Assembly (NCBI GenBank): GCA_027257055.1
Contig: JAPVLO010000321.1
Location: forward strand, 992,001-1,056,000
Direction of reading: 5' to 3'
Source of the DNA: Cephalopachus bancanus
Taxonomy: Eukaryota > Chordata > Mammalia > Primates > Tarsiidae
Length of the DNA stretch: 64,000 nt
Each line of letters opens with the position of its first letter. Position 1 is the first letter of the stretch. The translations under genes and the position numbers were made by a program. Below the pieces are notes generated by a model, which was given only the letters and a program-made list of their open reading frames with translations, ran no database searches and was not told the DNA's origin. This document shows, in pieces, positions 22,160 through 32,333 of the stretch.

Positions 22160-23000
22160 TCTTTTTTTAAAATTTGTAATATTAAAGATGTGGGGCACAA
22201 TTCATGGTTAGAGATACAAATGTTTCATTATGCAGATACTCTTGTTGATGAGGTATGCCCCCCTATCCCTGGCAGTGCTATGGAGGCCTTTATGTAATTA
22301 GGATATCTTTGTAGGTGTCAGTTGAATGTATAACAATTGGTAGGATTAGAATAATTAGTGAGATCAGGATAAAGGAAAATAAATTCATTACTTTAAAAAA
22401 ATTATTAAAAATATGATTCTATTTATTGATTGGATAGTCTTGGAGGTAGGAGATTTTTTTTCTCTAATAAATTTTTCTTTTTTAAAAAATTTTTTTATTT
22501 TAAAGTTGGGTATAATTTAGGATTAGGCATACAAATATTTATTATGCAGTTTCCCTTGTTGATGAGGTGTGCCTGCCCCCTGCATTGCAACGGAGGCCTT
22601 TATGTAATTAGGATATCTTTTTTTTTTTGAGTTGGAGTCTCACTCTGTCACCCAGACTGGAGTGCAGTGGCTGCTTCCGGCCACCGCAGCCTTGCCTGCT
22701 GGGCTCCGGCGATCCTTCCGCCTCAGCCTTCCAAGTAGCTGGAATTACAGGCTTGCAATACCACACCCAGCTGATTTTTTTTTTTATTTATTGTAAAGAT
22801 GAGGTCTCGCTGCCCAGGCGGGTCTCGAACCCGCGGGCTCAGGCAATCCGCTCACCTCAGCCTCCCAAAGGTGCGGGATTACAGGCTGAGCCACTGAGCC
22901 TGGCTTAATTAGGATATCTTTGTAGGTGTCAGTTGAATGTGTAACACCTGGTAGCATTAGAATAATTAGATCAGGATAAAGGAGAATAAATTTATTACAT
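22160..23000. repeat. Tandem duplication inside the numt
   Basis: The segment at about 22190-22400 (TTGATGAGGTATGCC, GGAGGCCTTTATGTAATTAG, GATATCTTTGTAGGTGTCAG) recurs at about 22490-22621 and 22906-23000. The second copy is split by a SINE. The copies have diverged, so the duplication is not recent. Confidence 0.85.
22622..22905 (-). mobile_element. Alu-type SINE in the second numt duplicate
   Basis: Short-arm, CpG-rich reverse copy with TAATTAGGATATCTTT on both sides. Confidence 0.95.
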
Positions 23001-23062
23001 TTATAGTTGCACTAATTTTTTGGTTCTTAAGGGCAATAGATTACTTTTATCCTTTAAAAGTC
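22996..23062 (-). pseudogene. Numt: tRNA-Leu(CUN)
   Basis: Complement of mitochondrial tRNA-Leu(CUN): CTAATTTTTTGGTTCTTAAG for the anticodon side and TATCCTTTAAAAGT at the acceptor end. Sits between ND5 and tRNA-Ser(AGY), as in vertebrate mitochondria. Confidence 0.85.
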
Positions 23063-23118
23063 GAAAGCCATACTGTTAAATATGGAGGCATGAATGAGCA
23101 GCTTTTGCGCACTTTCTC
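23063..23118 (-). pseudogene. Numt: tRNA-Ser(AGY)
   Basis: Complement of the D-arm-less mitochondrial tRNA-Ser(AGY): GAAAGCCATACTGTTAAATA, then TGCGCACTTTCTC. Position between Leu and His is canonical. Confidence 0.87.
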
Positions 23119-23182
23119 AGTAAATAAAAAGTTTTAGGCTTCTGTTATTAGATTCATAATCTAGTGTTTAAACTATATTCAA
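23119..23182 (-). pseudogene. Numt: tRNA-His
   Basis: Complement of mitochondrial tRNA-His: GTAAATAAAAAGTTTTAGGC, TTAGATTCATAATCTAGTG, TTAAACTATATTC. Confidence 0.88.
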
Positions 23183-24560
23183 TATATAAACCCCGTGATC
23201 TTGGGGTTTAGTGATAGGAGTAGTAGGAGTAAAAGACGCTAAGATATTCTCTTGTGTGAAGGACAGTTTAATATTAATATGATAAGTAAAAATTTTCCTC
23301 ATTGTGTTGTAATTAGCTTGTGGAGGGAATATAGGGCTATAATTAGTATGTTAAGTCCTTTCAAGTCCTATTAGAATAATAGTGGGATTGGATCATGAGA
23401 ATGATGCTATGGTTACAAATAATTCCCCAATTAGGTTAACAGTTGGTGGTAAAGCAAGATTAGTAAGGCTGGCTAGAAGTCATCATGTTGCTATTAGAAG
23501 TAAGAGTGTTTGAAGGCCTCGGCCTAGTAATCTGATTCGGCTATGAATTCGTGCGTAGTTTGAGTCTGGAAGGCAGAAGAACATTAATGTAAAGAAGGCA
23601 TGGGCAATTATTAGGGCTGTGCACCTATGAAGCTTCATGCTGTCTGGATGAGAACAGCTACAATGATGAGTGCTATGTGACTTTCGGAAGGATACATGAG
23701 TAATGATTTTAGATCTGTTTGTCAAGGCAAATAGAACTTGTTAAAATTGTTTCTCAAAGGGACATATAAGGAAAAGGTAAACTATAAATTGTTACCAGTT
23801 TAAGAACTATAGTAACTCATACTTTGCCATAACCACCTTATTTTAGAAGTACTGGTGCAAGAACTATAGGCTCAAAAATAGGGGCTTCTACATGTGCTTT
23901 TGGTAGAGACACGGATCATAAAGAGGTATCTTTGGTGAATTACTGTTTATTAAGTCATCCAGGTTTATGGCTAAGCGTAGTAGAGTATCCAGTTCCAATT
24001 TGGGTCTTAGCTATTGTGTTCTTGGTCATAGTTTAATTCAACAGATGTGTGACAGAAAAATATGGTTATTGTATCTTATGTGTATCAAGAAAAGTGTTTT
24101 AATGATTTGTAGGGCTAAGCAGATCCCTAAAAGTGAGCCAAAGTTCCGTAGTGCTGAAAGAGCATTGTCACTTTTTTTTTTTTGAGTTGGAGTCTCACTG
24201 TGTCACCCAGACTGGAGTGCAGTGGCACACTCCCGGTCACCACAGCCTCGACCTGCTGGGCTCAGGCAATCCTTCCACCTCAGCCTTCCAAGCAGCTGGA
24301 ACTATAGGTGCACACTACCACACCCAGCTAATTTTTTTTGATTTATCGTACTGACAAGGTCTCACCAAGTTGCCTGGGTGGATCTCAAACCTGTGGACTT
24401 AGGCAGTCCACTCGCTTCGGCCTCCCAAAGTGCTGGGATTACAGGCTGAGCCACCAAGCCCAGCCTAAAGTCACTTTCATAGCTTATTTTTAATTGTAAC
24501 TTCAGGTTTTTATAGTCTAAGATTTAGCTTTTTTGAGAAAAAAAATTCTAAATATGGGAC
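23183..24560 (-). pseudogene. Numt: mitochondrial ND4 sequence
   Basis: Complement of ND4 from its 3' end: GGGAATATAGGGCTATAATT, AGTATGTTAAGTCCTTTCAA, GGTAAAGCAAGATTAGTAAG, GGCTTCTACATGTGCTTTTG, AAAGAGGTATCTTTGGTGAA. Colinear with ND4, then lost beyond about 24560. Open frames here are shadows. Confidence 0.85.
24173..24464 (-). mobile_element. Alu-type SINE within the numt
   Basis: Reverse copy near a duplicated GTCACTTT target in numt sequence. Confidence 0.9.
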
Positions 24561-24591
24561 TTTTTTGAGAATAAAAATTCTAAACATGAAC

Positions 24592-24732
24592 AGGAAACGG
24601 TGGTTCATGCCTGTAATCCCTACACTTTGGGAGGTGGAGAAGAGAGGATTGCCTGAGCCCAGGGGATTGAGACCAGCCTGGGCAACTTGGCAAGAACTTG
24701 TCTCTATAATAAATCCAAAAATTAGCCGGGTA
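24592..24732 (+). mobile_element. Left arm of a SINE split by a later SINE
   Basis: The arm ends in AAAAATTAGCCGGG and its partner arm resumes at 25025. Confidence 0.85.
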
Positions 24733-25024
24733 GACCAGGCGTGGTGGCTCACGCCTATAATCCCAGCAATTTGGGAGGCCAAGGTGAGAGGATTGCCTGA
24801 GTCCACAGGTTCAAGACCAGCCTGGGCAACTTGGCAAGTCCCCATCTCTACAATAAATAAAGCTGGATATGGTGGTGCATGCCTGTAGTTCCAGCTACCT
24901 GGAAGACTGAGGTGGAAGGATCACCTGGGCTCAGCAGGTTAAGGCTGTGGTGGCCATGAGCATGCCATTGCACTCCAACCTGGGCAACAGAGTGAGACTC
25001 CGACTTCAAAAAAAAAAAAAAAAA
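24733..25024 (+). mobile_element. Alu-type SINE nested in another SINE
   Basis: Complete dimer inserted in the A-rich linker of the host copy; AAAAATTAG is repeated on both sides. Confidence 0.88.
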
Positions 25025-25188
25025 ATTAGTCGGGCATAGTGGTGTGTACCTGTAGTGCCAGCTACTTGGAAAGGCAGAGGTGGAAGGATTGCCTGATGTC
25101 AGCAGGGTCAAGGCTGCAGTAGCTGGGATTGTGCCACTGGACTCTAGCCTGGGTGACAGAGTTTTACTCCAATTCCAAAAAATAATAA
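25025..25188 (+). mobile_element. Right arm of the split host SINE
   Basis: Starts ATTAGTCGGGCATAGTGGTG and ends in an AATAATAATAA tail; continues the arm at 24592-24732. Confidence 0.85.
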
Positions 25189-25189
25189 T

Positions 25190-25445
25190 AACAATCTAAA
25201 CATGCTTTATACTGGATTTTATTCGTTTGAGTTAATTATGACTATGGTGCCTGGCATGAAATTTATCAACCGTAAGGAAGAAAGAGTAGAGCTTAGGCTT
25301 TTATTTACTGCTTAATTTTTTTATCACTGCTGTCTCCCCGGAATATGTGGTTGAGCAAGGTGTTATAAACTGCTGTTTAGTGTGCTGGATACCTGTATGT
25401 GTAAGTTTGCTAGAAATAAATAAAAAGTTCAGGACCAAACCTGCA
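25190..25445 (-). pseudogene. Numt: 5' part of mitochondrial 12S rRNA
   Basis: Complement of the 12S rRNA 5' region: CTGGCATGAAATTTATCAAC, CTTTTATTTACTGCTTAATT, TATCACTGCTGTCTCCC, CAGGACCAAACCTGCA. This jumps about half the mitochondrial genome from ND4 but keeps the same orientation. Confidence 0.87.
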
Positions 25446-25506
25446 TGTTTATGAAGTTACATGAACTCATGTAGGCATTTTTGGCACCTGGGTTTAGCAT
25501 ATTAAC
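25446..25506 (-). pseudogene. Numt: tRNA-Phe
   Basis: Complement of mitochondrial tRNA-Phe (TGTTTATGAAGTTACATGAA, TAGGCATTTTTGGCACC), directly adjoining 12S as in vertebrate mtDNA. Confidence 0.85.
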
Positions 25507-26280
25507 CTACATTAGTTCGAATCTAGAGAAATTCCTCGTGAGGAAAAAAGAAACGCCAACCTGAAGTGCTATGTAGTATTGGGTCTATATTTAGTAACCT
25601 TATAAAGAAAAAGGAAAAAAATAGTCTAGGAAGCCTAAATTTTAATTTAAAATTTAAAAAATTCTTTAATTGGGAGCATAAGTTTTTATCCTAATTGAGG
25701 TTGAAATTGAGTCCTAAATAGCACAATTATAAACAAGTACATGTGGGCCTGGCTACAAATAATAAGCACACGACTTCTTGTTTTGGAGTTTAGCAAGAAT
25801 AAAAATGTGTGCTTGTAAAAAATTGTATTAGCCAGCCGGACTCAGTGACTCACACCTGTAATTCCAGCATTCTGAGAGGCCAAGGTGCGAGGATTGCTTA
25901 AGCCCAGGAGTTTGAGACCCACCTGGGCAACATAGCAAGACCTTGTCTCTAAAAAAAAAATTTTTTTTTAAATCGTATTAGCCTAAGGCGAGGGAGGAGG
26001 AGGTGTTCTAGAGTTAATCATACGTCTGCTTAGGGATAGTTGTTATGTGTGTATGCATGGGCGTGTATGCCTGTTTGTGTCTTGTTTTGATTCCTTCAAG
26101 CATGAATAAATTAGCACCTTCTGGTTGTAACGTGGCTGCCTAAGTCCAGCTACAATGGAATTGACTGGGCCTAGGTCTTTTTCTGGCCATGTTGAATCAC
26201 ATTTAGGAAACTTATAAAGAAAAATAAAAGAATTTAGCCCAGAAATTTAATAAAATTATAACAGTTATTAAATGTAGGCA
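25507..26280. other. AT-rich tail of the numt, possibly control region
   Basis: In mtDNA the control region would follow tRNA-Phe in this orientation. The sequence is AT-rich, with GTATGCATGGGCGTGTATGC-like G/T runs, but I could not align it to conserved blocks. It runs to the C tract before tubulin exon 2. Confidence 0.45.
25834..25968 (+). mobile_element. Single Alu arm with target-site duplication
   Basis: Left arm only, ending in an A/T tract. Flanked by ATTGTATTAGCC (25822-25833) and ATCGTATTAGCC (25972-25983). Confidence 0.87.
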
Positions 26281-26291
26281 CCCCCCCCCAG

Positions 26292-26513
26292 CATGAGCGT
26301 ATCTTCATCCATGTGGGCCAGGCTGGAGTGCAGATGGGCAATGCCTGCTGGGAGCGCTATTGCCTAGAGCACAGCATCCACCTACTGGCACCAAGCCCAG
26401 TGACAAGACCCTGGGGACCAGCGATGATTCCTTCAACACCTTCTTCAGTGAGACAGAGACTGGCAAGCGTGAACCCTGGGTTGTCTTTGTGGACTTGGAG
26501 CCTGCCTTCATAG
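26292..26513 (+). pseudogene. Alpha-tubulin exon 2, frameshifted
   Basis: After a C-rich tract and AG (26290-26291) the frame reads [20 protein letters not shown] then [10 protein letters not shown]. The match resumes in another frame as [18 protein letters not shown], then [15 protein letters not shown] and FVDLEPAFI, so one base is missing near 26385. The exon is 222 bases where the family has 223. The donor position reads AT instead of GT (26514-26515). The usual MREC N-terminus is MHER here. The lysine equivalent to acetylated K40 is present (PSDKT). Confidence 0.95.
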
Positions 26514-26832
26514 ATTCCCCTCCCCCAAGCCATATTTTTTTTTTTGTCAGTCCCAAAGTCAATTGGGAGTTCTGCTTAGGGGGAAAACACTTGAAATGCA
26601 GGCAGTCTCCTGCCAAGAACAACACTGGAGTCTGAAGTATGTTGCTTTTGTCTGGACTCTGCCTTCTGGAGGGGTCCGGGGGCTTCCTGTGCTGAGAGGG
26701 AGACATTCGTCCAGCTTGGCCTGGAAATTGCCAGATGTTTGCATGTAGGGATCAGACCTAGAATGAAGACTGCAGAAAAGAGTGGATGCAAAAGCAGATC
26801 TTAAACTTCCTTTTTCCTGTCTTTAAATTCTT

Positions 26833-27118
26833 TTTTTTTTTTTTGAGTCAGAGTCTCACTCTGTTGCCTACACTGGAGTGCAGTGACTGCTCCCGGCCAC
26901 TGCAGCCTTGACCCGCTGGACTCCAGCGATCTTTCCGCCTCGGCCTTCTGAGTAGTGGGAATTACAGGCACATGCTACCACACCCGGCTGATTTTTTGAT
27001 TTATTGTAGAGATGAGGTTTTGCCAAGTTGGCCAGGCGGGTCTCGAACCTGCAGGCTTAGGCAATTCACTCACCTCGGCCTCCAAAGCGTGGGATTACAC
27101 GCTGAGCCACCGAGCCGG
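26833..27118 (-). mobile_element. Alu-type SINE in tubulin intron 2
   Basis: Flanked by CCTGTCTTTAAATTCTT (26816-26832 and 27119-27135). Confidence 0.94.
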
Positions 27119-27135
27119 CCTGTCTTTAAATTCTT

Positions 27136-27414
27136 AAGGATAGCATTGCCCAAGTAACTGAGAGTTGAGAGCATTCATACTGGCCCCTGCTCGGCCTTAA
27201 CCAAAATAGGGCCCCTAATAGCATGTGGACCTGTGTGAACTTGGCTGTTGACTGACTCCCAGGGGGCTTTTCTGCTTCCTCCCTTCTGTATCTGGATCTC
27301 TTCAGTTTCCCAGTCATGAAAATTCTGTCTCTTTCCCCTTTTGATAGATATTATTTTAGATATTGAACTATGGGCTGGGTTTTCTGCATTCTTACCTCAG
27401 TCAAAAGGGAAGTG
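27136..27414. other. Tubulin intron 2, unique part
   Basis: No features recognised. Confidence 0.5.
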
Positions 27415-27699
27415 AGCTGGGTGTGGTGGCTCATCCTTGTAATCCTAGCACTTTGGGAGGTAGAGAATTGCCTGAGCCCAGGGGTTCCAGACCAGCCTAG
27501 GCAACTTGGCAAGACCTTGTCTTTACAATAAAAAAAAAAAAAAAAAAAAAGATATCTGGGCATGGCGGCATATACTACTTGGAAGGCTGAGGCGGTAGGA
27601 TCACCTGAGCCCAGCAGGTCGAGGCTGTGATGGTCGTGAGCATGCCACTGCACTCTAGCCTGGGTGACAGAGTGAGACTCCAATTTAAAAAAAAAAAAG
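27415..27699 (+). mobile_element. Alu-type SINE in tubulin intron 2
   Basis: Older forward copy with a long A tract in the linker. Confidence 0.88.
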
Positions 27700-27979
27700 G
27701 TGAGATTTCCTTGAACACCGCTTTGATTCCTCAGCAAGCAAAATGAAATGAAGTGGCTGTGATTACAGGCAAGGGACTGTTAAGATGCCCCTCGATGTTC
27801 CCCCTCATAGGGCCAGTAGGACACAGCTTCAGAGGTGGGCCTCTGGAATGCAGTGTGCCTTTCACTCTCTGCTGTGCAGTTACACATAGGGGAGCTTAAC
27901 AGCAGAGGTTTGGATGCCTTTTGTTCTCTTGGGCAATGAGACCAGCCTCTCTTCTCTTGCCTTCTTTCTTCCCCTCAAG

Positions 27980-28406
27980 ATAGGGTAAGGCCGGACTCGG
28001 TGGCTCAGCCTGTAATCCCGAGCCTTTGGGAGGCTGAGGTGAGTGGATTGCTTGAGCCCGCGGGTTCGAGACCTGCCTGGGCAGCGAGACCTCATTTCTA
28101 CAATAAATCAAAAAATCAGCCGGGCGTGGTAGTGCGCGCCTGTAATTCTGGCTACTCGGAAGGCTGAGGCGGCTGCGGTGGCCGGGAGCGGCCACTGCAC
28201 TCCAGTCTGCACTCACTCAGTCTGGAGACCGAGTGAGACTCCAACTCAAAAAAAAAAAAAAAAAAAAAGGGTAAAAACTGGCTTAGCTTTTCCATCCTCA
28301 ACAGCTGATATCTGGCAAAGAGGATGCTGCCAACGACCACACTGTGACCACTACACTGTGGGGGAAGGAGATCATTAATCTGGTGCTGGAATGAACCAGA
28401 ACACTG
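27980..28406 (+). pseudogene. Alpha-tubulin exon 3, split by a SINE
   Basis: Acceptor TTTCTTCCCCTCAAG ends at 27979. The exon start ATAGGGTAA is cut by a SINE (27989-28267) and resumes as AGGGTAAAAACTGGC (from 28268). Translation then reads [17 protein letters not shown], a degraded copy of the tubulin segment [20 protein letters not shown]. An inserted G disrupts [13 protein letters not shown], and a TGA follows LVLE. The donor CTG|GTGAGC at 28406/28407 is intact. Confidence 0.92.
27989..28267 (+). mobile_element. Alu-type SINE inserted into tubulin exon 3
   Basis: Young short-arm copy with a small right-arm deletion (GCTGAGGCGGCTGCGGTGG). The exon sequence AGGGTAA is duplicated at 27982-27988 and 28268-28274. 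Confidence 0.93.
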
Positions 28407-29110
28407 GTGAGCAGGCCCCTGGCACCTGCCAGAGGTCATTACGTCCTTAGCCCTGTCCTGGCCTGGGAGGCTGGACATGAGTGGGAAAAGAGGAAATCCA
28501 CAGCCTGTGGCTGGTACCTGACATTCTTTCTCTGGCTGGTCTGTCCACTTGGCTTCTCCCAGGGGGAACGGTGTGTCATGTCCTGCATGTGGATCTAGGG
28601 CTGGGAGCCTGAAAAACCTGCTCTGCCCTAAATGTGTTGACTCGGGCTTCTCTCCTGCTGGGGCCTTGCTTTGCCAAGTCTGATTGATCCGATCCTTCTT
28701 TGAACTTTGAGCCGTGTCTGCAGTTAGCTCAGCTTGTTCTCAGACTCCTACGCACATCTTTCCAGCTGGGAGAGGCTCCTGCTTAGCTCTTAGTCACTTT
28801 TCCAGCTTACTCGACCTCTGTTCGAGGTTCTGTGAACCGGGAGTGAGGCTACTTGGGAACCAGCACTCTGGCACTGTTCTAGAAGGATTGTCTAGGCATG
28901 CTCTCTGCTGCGTGGTAGAGACCGAGGACTTGGGAGTGGCCTGAGAAGTTGGATTCTGTGCACCCTCAAAAATGAAAATAAGTACCCCCTAGGGTTAGAA
29001 CTTTTTAATATTGTCACTACCCATGTGTCTGGTATAAATTGATGCTTTTCTTTATCTAAGGAGCAGCTATATCAGAATCACCTAGGGAATTTGGTAAGCC
29101 TGCAAGTCCC
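28407..29110. other. Tubulin intron 3, unique part
   Basis: I looked here for the missing exon (GGGTGSG, ITASLRFDGALN, KCDPRH-type segments) and found none. Confidence 0.55.
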
Positions 29111-29410
29111 TAGGCCAAGTGCAGTGGCTCATACCTGTAATTCCGGCACTTTAAGAGGCTGAGGCAGGAGGATTGCTTGAGCCCAGGAGTTCAAGGCCAG
29201 CCTAGACAACATAGCGAGATCTTGTCTCTAAAAAAAAACTTAGCTGGGTATGGTGGTGCATTCCTATAGTCCCAGCTACTTGGAAGGCTGAGGAGGGATT
29301 TCCTGAACCCAGGAGGTCACAGCTGTAGTAAGCTGTGATTGTGCTACTGCCTCAAAAAAAAAAAAAAAAAAACCCAAAAAACAAAAAACACAAACCCCCC
29401 CAAAACCAAA
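29111..29410 (+). mobile_element. Alu-type SINE, older
   Basis: Forward dimer with a C-interrupted A tail. Confidence 0.85.
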
Positions 29411-29943
29411 ACCCTGCAAGTTCTGGGTTCCAACTTGAAGTGGGACCTGGGAATCTGTATGTTCAACAGGCCACCACCACTCCCATTCTTCTGCATCTAG
29501 GTGTCAGAGCAACAAAACAGAGAGAACCCAGCTCTCTGGCAGCAAATCTTATGTCCTATCTCACCCCAGCCCTTCCATATACACGGCACTGCCTTTCTAG
29601 GTCATCTCTCTGCCAAGAATTCCAGGCGTCTTGTAAGTGCCTTTTCTCACCTCTGCGGGGGTGACACAAAAGACATAAGGGAACTTTCTGGGGGTGATGG
29701 GAGTTTCTGTATCTTAATTGAATTGGTTATATAGGTGTCTATGCCAGTCAAATCATTCACTGTACACCTAATAAAACATACACTTAAGTGTAAATACTTC
29801 AAAGTATTTTTAAAATACAGGCAGGAATACAATTGTAGTTAGGTAGCAGTCACTTTGTCGACAGAAAAGAGTTCCTTCAGAAGGACAGTGTTGGCAGGTG
29901 ACGTGCCATCTGCATTCTTAACGGCACTGTCTTCTATTATTTA
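29411..29943. other. Tubulin intron 3, unique part
   Basis: No exon seen. The CTGGGGGTGATGGGAG...GTGTACACCTAATAAAAC-like segment resembles an old repeat tail. Confidence 0.45.
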
Positions 29944-30239
29944 TTTATTTTTTGAGTTGGAGTCTCACTCTGTCGCCCCAGACTGGAATGCAGTGGCACA
30001 CTCCACTCACAGCCACCGCAGCCTCGACCTGCTGGGCTCTGGCGATCCTTCCGCCTCAGCCTTCCAAGTAGCTGGAACTACAGGCGCGCGCTACCACGCC
30101 CGGCTAATTTTTTGATTTATTGTAGAGATGAGGTCTCACCAAGTTGCCCAGGCGGGTCTCGAATCCGCGGGCTCAGGCAATCCACTCACCTCAGCCTCCC
30201 AAAGGCGCAGGATTACAGGCTGAGCCACCGAGCCCAGTT
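29944..30239 (-). mobile_element. Alu-type SINE, younger
   Basis: Complete reverse copy, CpG-rich, with the long-arm form (CACCAAGTTGCCCAGG). Confidence 0.93.
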
Positions 30240-30965
30240 TAGAATCTGTCTTTAACTCAGTAGATCACAGCTGGTCTAAAAGTCAGGCTTTTGGACTGTA
30301 TAAACTAGTGTGGATTCTGGGTGAAAGATTGCCTTCATGAAAAGAAGAGTATCTGTTTTGTGTCACCGAACCTGGCAAATAGGCATTCCCTGGCTTGCCA
30401 GTCATTTTAGGGGGAGTGACCTCCTTGTCATATGTGCTGGGGACATAGCCACATGAGATGATTTCTACTCACCTGGTCCTTTTAGAAGCTCAAGAAGGCC
30501 ATCGTTAAATTATAAGGAAAACGTGGGTCAGAAGGTTAGAAGGCTTCTTATATCCTGCATCTGTGAATGCGGTCTCTTCCTTTTGCAGTAATGAAGAACT
30601 CAAGTATGCCCCCACCCTATCATCAGTTCCCATTCCCAGGGTGCTGGGTGTGTAACCTAGTTTAAGTTTTATGGATTTTTTTTGGGGGGGTAAGACTCCA
30701 GCAAGATTAAAGTTGGCAACTGTGGCATTAGAAAACGTATACCGCTCTTCTGCCCTGTGACACTACTGTGACTGTGACTGTGACCACAACAGGAAGCAAA
30801 GCAAGGATTCCTGGTCATAAAGATAATAGCTGCTTACTACTGTCGAAGACTGCCTATAGCTCAGAGCCAGAAACGAGGGGTAGGATATCATGGAGGCCAA
30901 CTGTTATTGCCTTCACATGAGGAAGAGGTTTAGTGACTCAAAGGAGGAACAGGCTGCCTTTAAGA
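30240..30965. other. Tubulin intron 3, unique part
   Basis: No tubulin exon or other coding sequence recognised. Confidence 0.5.
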
Positions 30966-31230
30966 AGTAGTCAGCCTGTAATCCCGTGCCTTTGGGAGGC
31001 TGAGGTGAGTGGATTGCCTGAGCCTGCGGGTTCGAGACCCGCCTGGGCAACTTGGTGAGACCTCATCTCTACAATAAATCAAAAAATTAGCCGGGCATGG
31101 TAGCATGCGCCTGTAGTTCCAGCTACTTGGAAGGCTGAGGCGGAAGGATCGCCGGAGCTGCGGTGGCCAGGAGCGGCCACTGCGCTCCAGTCTGGGCAAC
31201 AGAGTGAGACTCCAACTCAAAAAAAAAAAA
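30966..31230 (+). mobile_element. Alu-type SINE, 5'-truncated
   Basis: Lacks the first 15-20 bases (starts TCAGCCTGTAATCCCG) and has an internal deletion before GCTGCGGTGGCC. Flanked by AGTAGTCAGC-like sequence. Confidence 0.88.
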
Positions 31231-31274
31231 AGTAGTAGTCAGCTTGCTGTCTGTCCCTAGAGGCATTAATGGGA

Positions 31275-31352
31275 AGTTGATTTTTTTTTTTTTTTTTAGT
31301 TGGAGTCTGTACAACATAGCGAGACCCTGTCTCTATAAAAAAAAAAAAATTT
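31275..31352. mobile_element. SINE scraps
   Basis: A T tract plus TAGTTGGAGTCT joined to ACATAGCGAGACCCTGTCTC; fragments of two oppositely oriented copies. Confidence 0.6.
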
Positions 31353-31629
31353 AAATTTAAAAAATAAAGTAGGTTAAGTTTATCTCCAATTGGGCATCTT
31401 CCCAAAGTTTAATGTTTTTTAAACTTAATGTTCTATACTACAGGAAAGTAGGGAGACTAATACATTTAACACTAACATAGCCACTACCTGGATTTAACAT
31501 CTAAATCTGTTTCCTTTATTTTTGTTTTGCTGACCCACTTAAACTCACTTATATAGATAAATAACACAAATCTATTCATCATCTTTTAAAAAATTAACAG
31601 CAATTCCCCAATATAAGAATACTTAATCC

Positions 31630-31926
31630 AAGGTTGGGCACAGTGTCTCATGCCTGTAATCCCAGCATTCTGGGATGCTGAGGTGGGCAGATTGCTTGAG
31701 GCCAGGAGTTAGAGACCAGTCTGGGAAGCACAGTGGAACCTTGTCTCTACCAAAAAAAAAAAAAATTAGCCAGGCGTGGCATTTTGTGCCTGTAGTCCCA
31801 TACTCGGGGTGCTGAGGTGAAAGGATAGCCTGAGCCCAGGAGGTCAAGCCTGCCATGAGTCATGATCATGCCACTGTACTCTAGCCTGGGGAACAGAGTG
31901 AGATGCCCCAACTCAAAAAAATTTTT
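31630..31926 (+). mobile_element. Alu-type SINE, older
   Basis: Forward dimer, diverged. Confidence 0.87.
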
Positions 31927-31937
31927 AAAAAATGCTC

Positions 31938-32227
31938 AGGCTAGGCATGGTGGCTCAAGCCTGTAATCCCAGCATTTTGAGAGACGGAGACAAGATTACC
32001 TAAACCAGGGATTCGAGACCAGCCTGGGCAACTTGGTGAGACCTCGTCTCTACAATAAATCAAAAAATTAGCTGGGCATGGTAGTGTGTGCCTGTAGTTC
32101 TGGCTACTTGGAAGGCTGAAGTGGAAGGATTGCTTGAGTCCACAGGTTGAAACTGGGTGGTTATGAGTGTGCCACTGCACTCCAACCTGGGCAACAGAGT
32201 GAGACTCCATCTCAAAAGAAAAAAAAA
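31938..32227 (+). mobile_element. Alu-type SINE, older
   Basis: Forward dimer with an A-rich tail AAAAGAAAAAAAAAG. Confidence 0.88.
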
Positions 32228-32333
32228 AGCTTAATTTAGACATTCCCAGTTGCCACAAATTTTACGTATAATCAATTTTCCAAAGTCAGTCTAATCAAGG
32301 ACCATGCATTATGCTTATTTCTTCTTCTTCTTC

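Larger units (their letters stand above)
20640..23000 (-). pseudogene. Numt: mitochondrial ND5 sequence
   Basis: The plus strand reads as the complement of mitochondrial ND5: AAGGTGGTGTTAGCACCTAA, TTGGCCATACCATCAACTGA, GTTACTAGAATTAGTACTAT, GAGAAGTAGACTAGTTTGAA. Order and spacing follow a mammalian mitochondrial genome up to the tRNA cluster. SINEs interrupt it at 21112, 21681 and 22622, and about 300 bases are duplicated near the ND5 start. The left edge is uncertain (20430-20700 not assigned). It is a nuclear copy with no coding role. Confidence 0.9.

Noticed and set aside
23483..23725. Open frames over ND4/ND5-like sequence as nuclear genes
   Set aside because: Nuclear numt sequence, interrupted by SINEs and read with the wrong genetic code.
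26313..26635. Open frames with tubulin residues considered as a live short tubulin
   Set aside because: The two frames are halves of one exon separated by a one-base deletion, and other exons are also broken.
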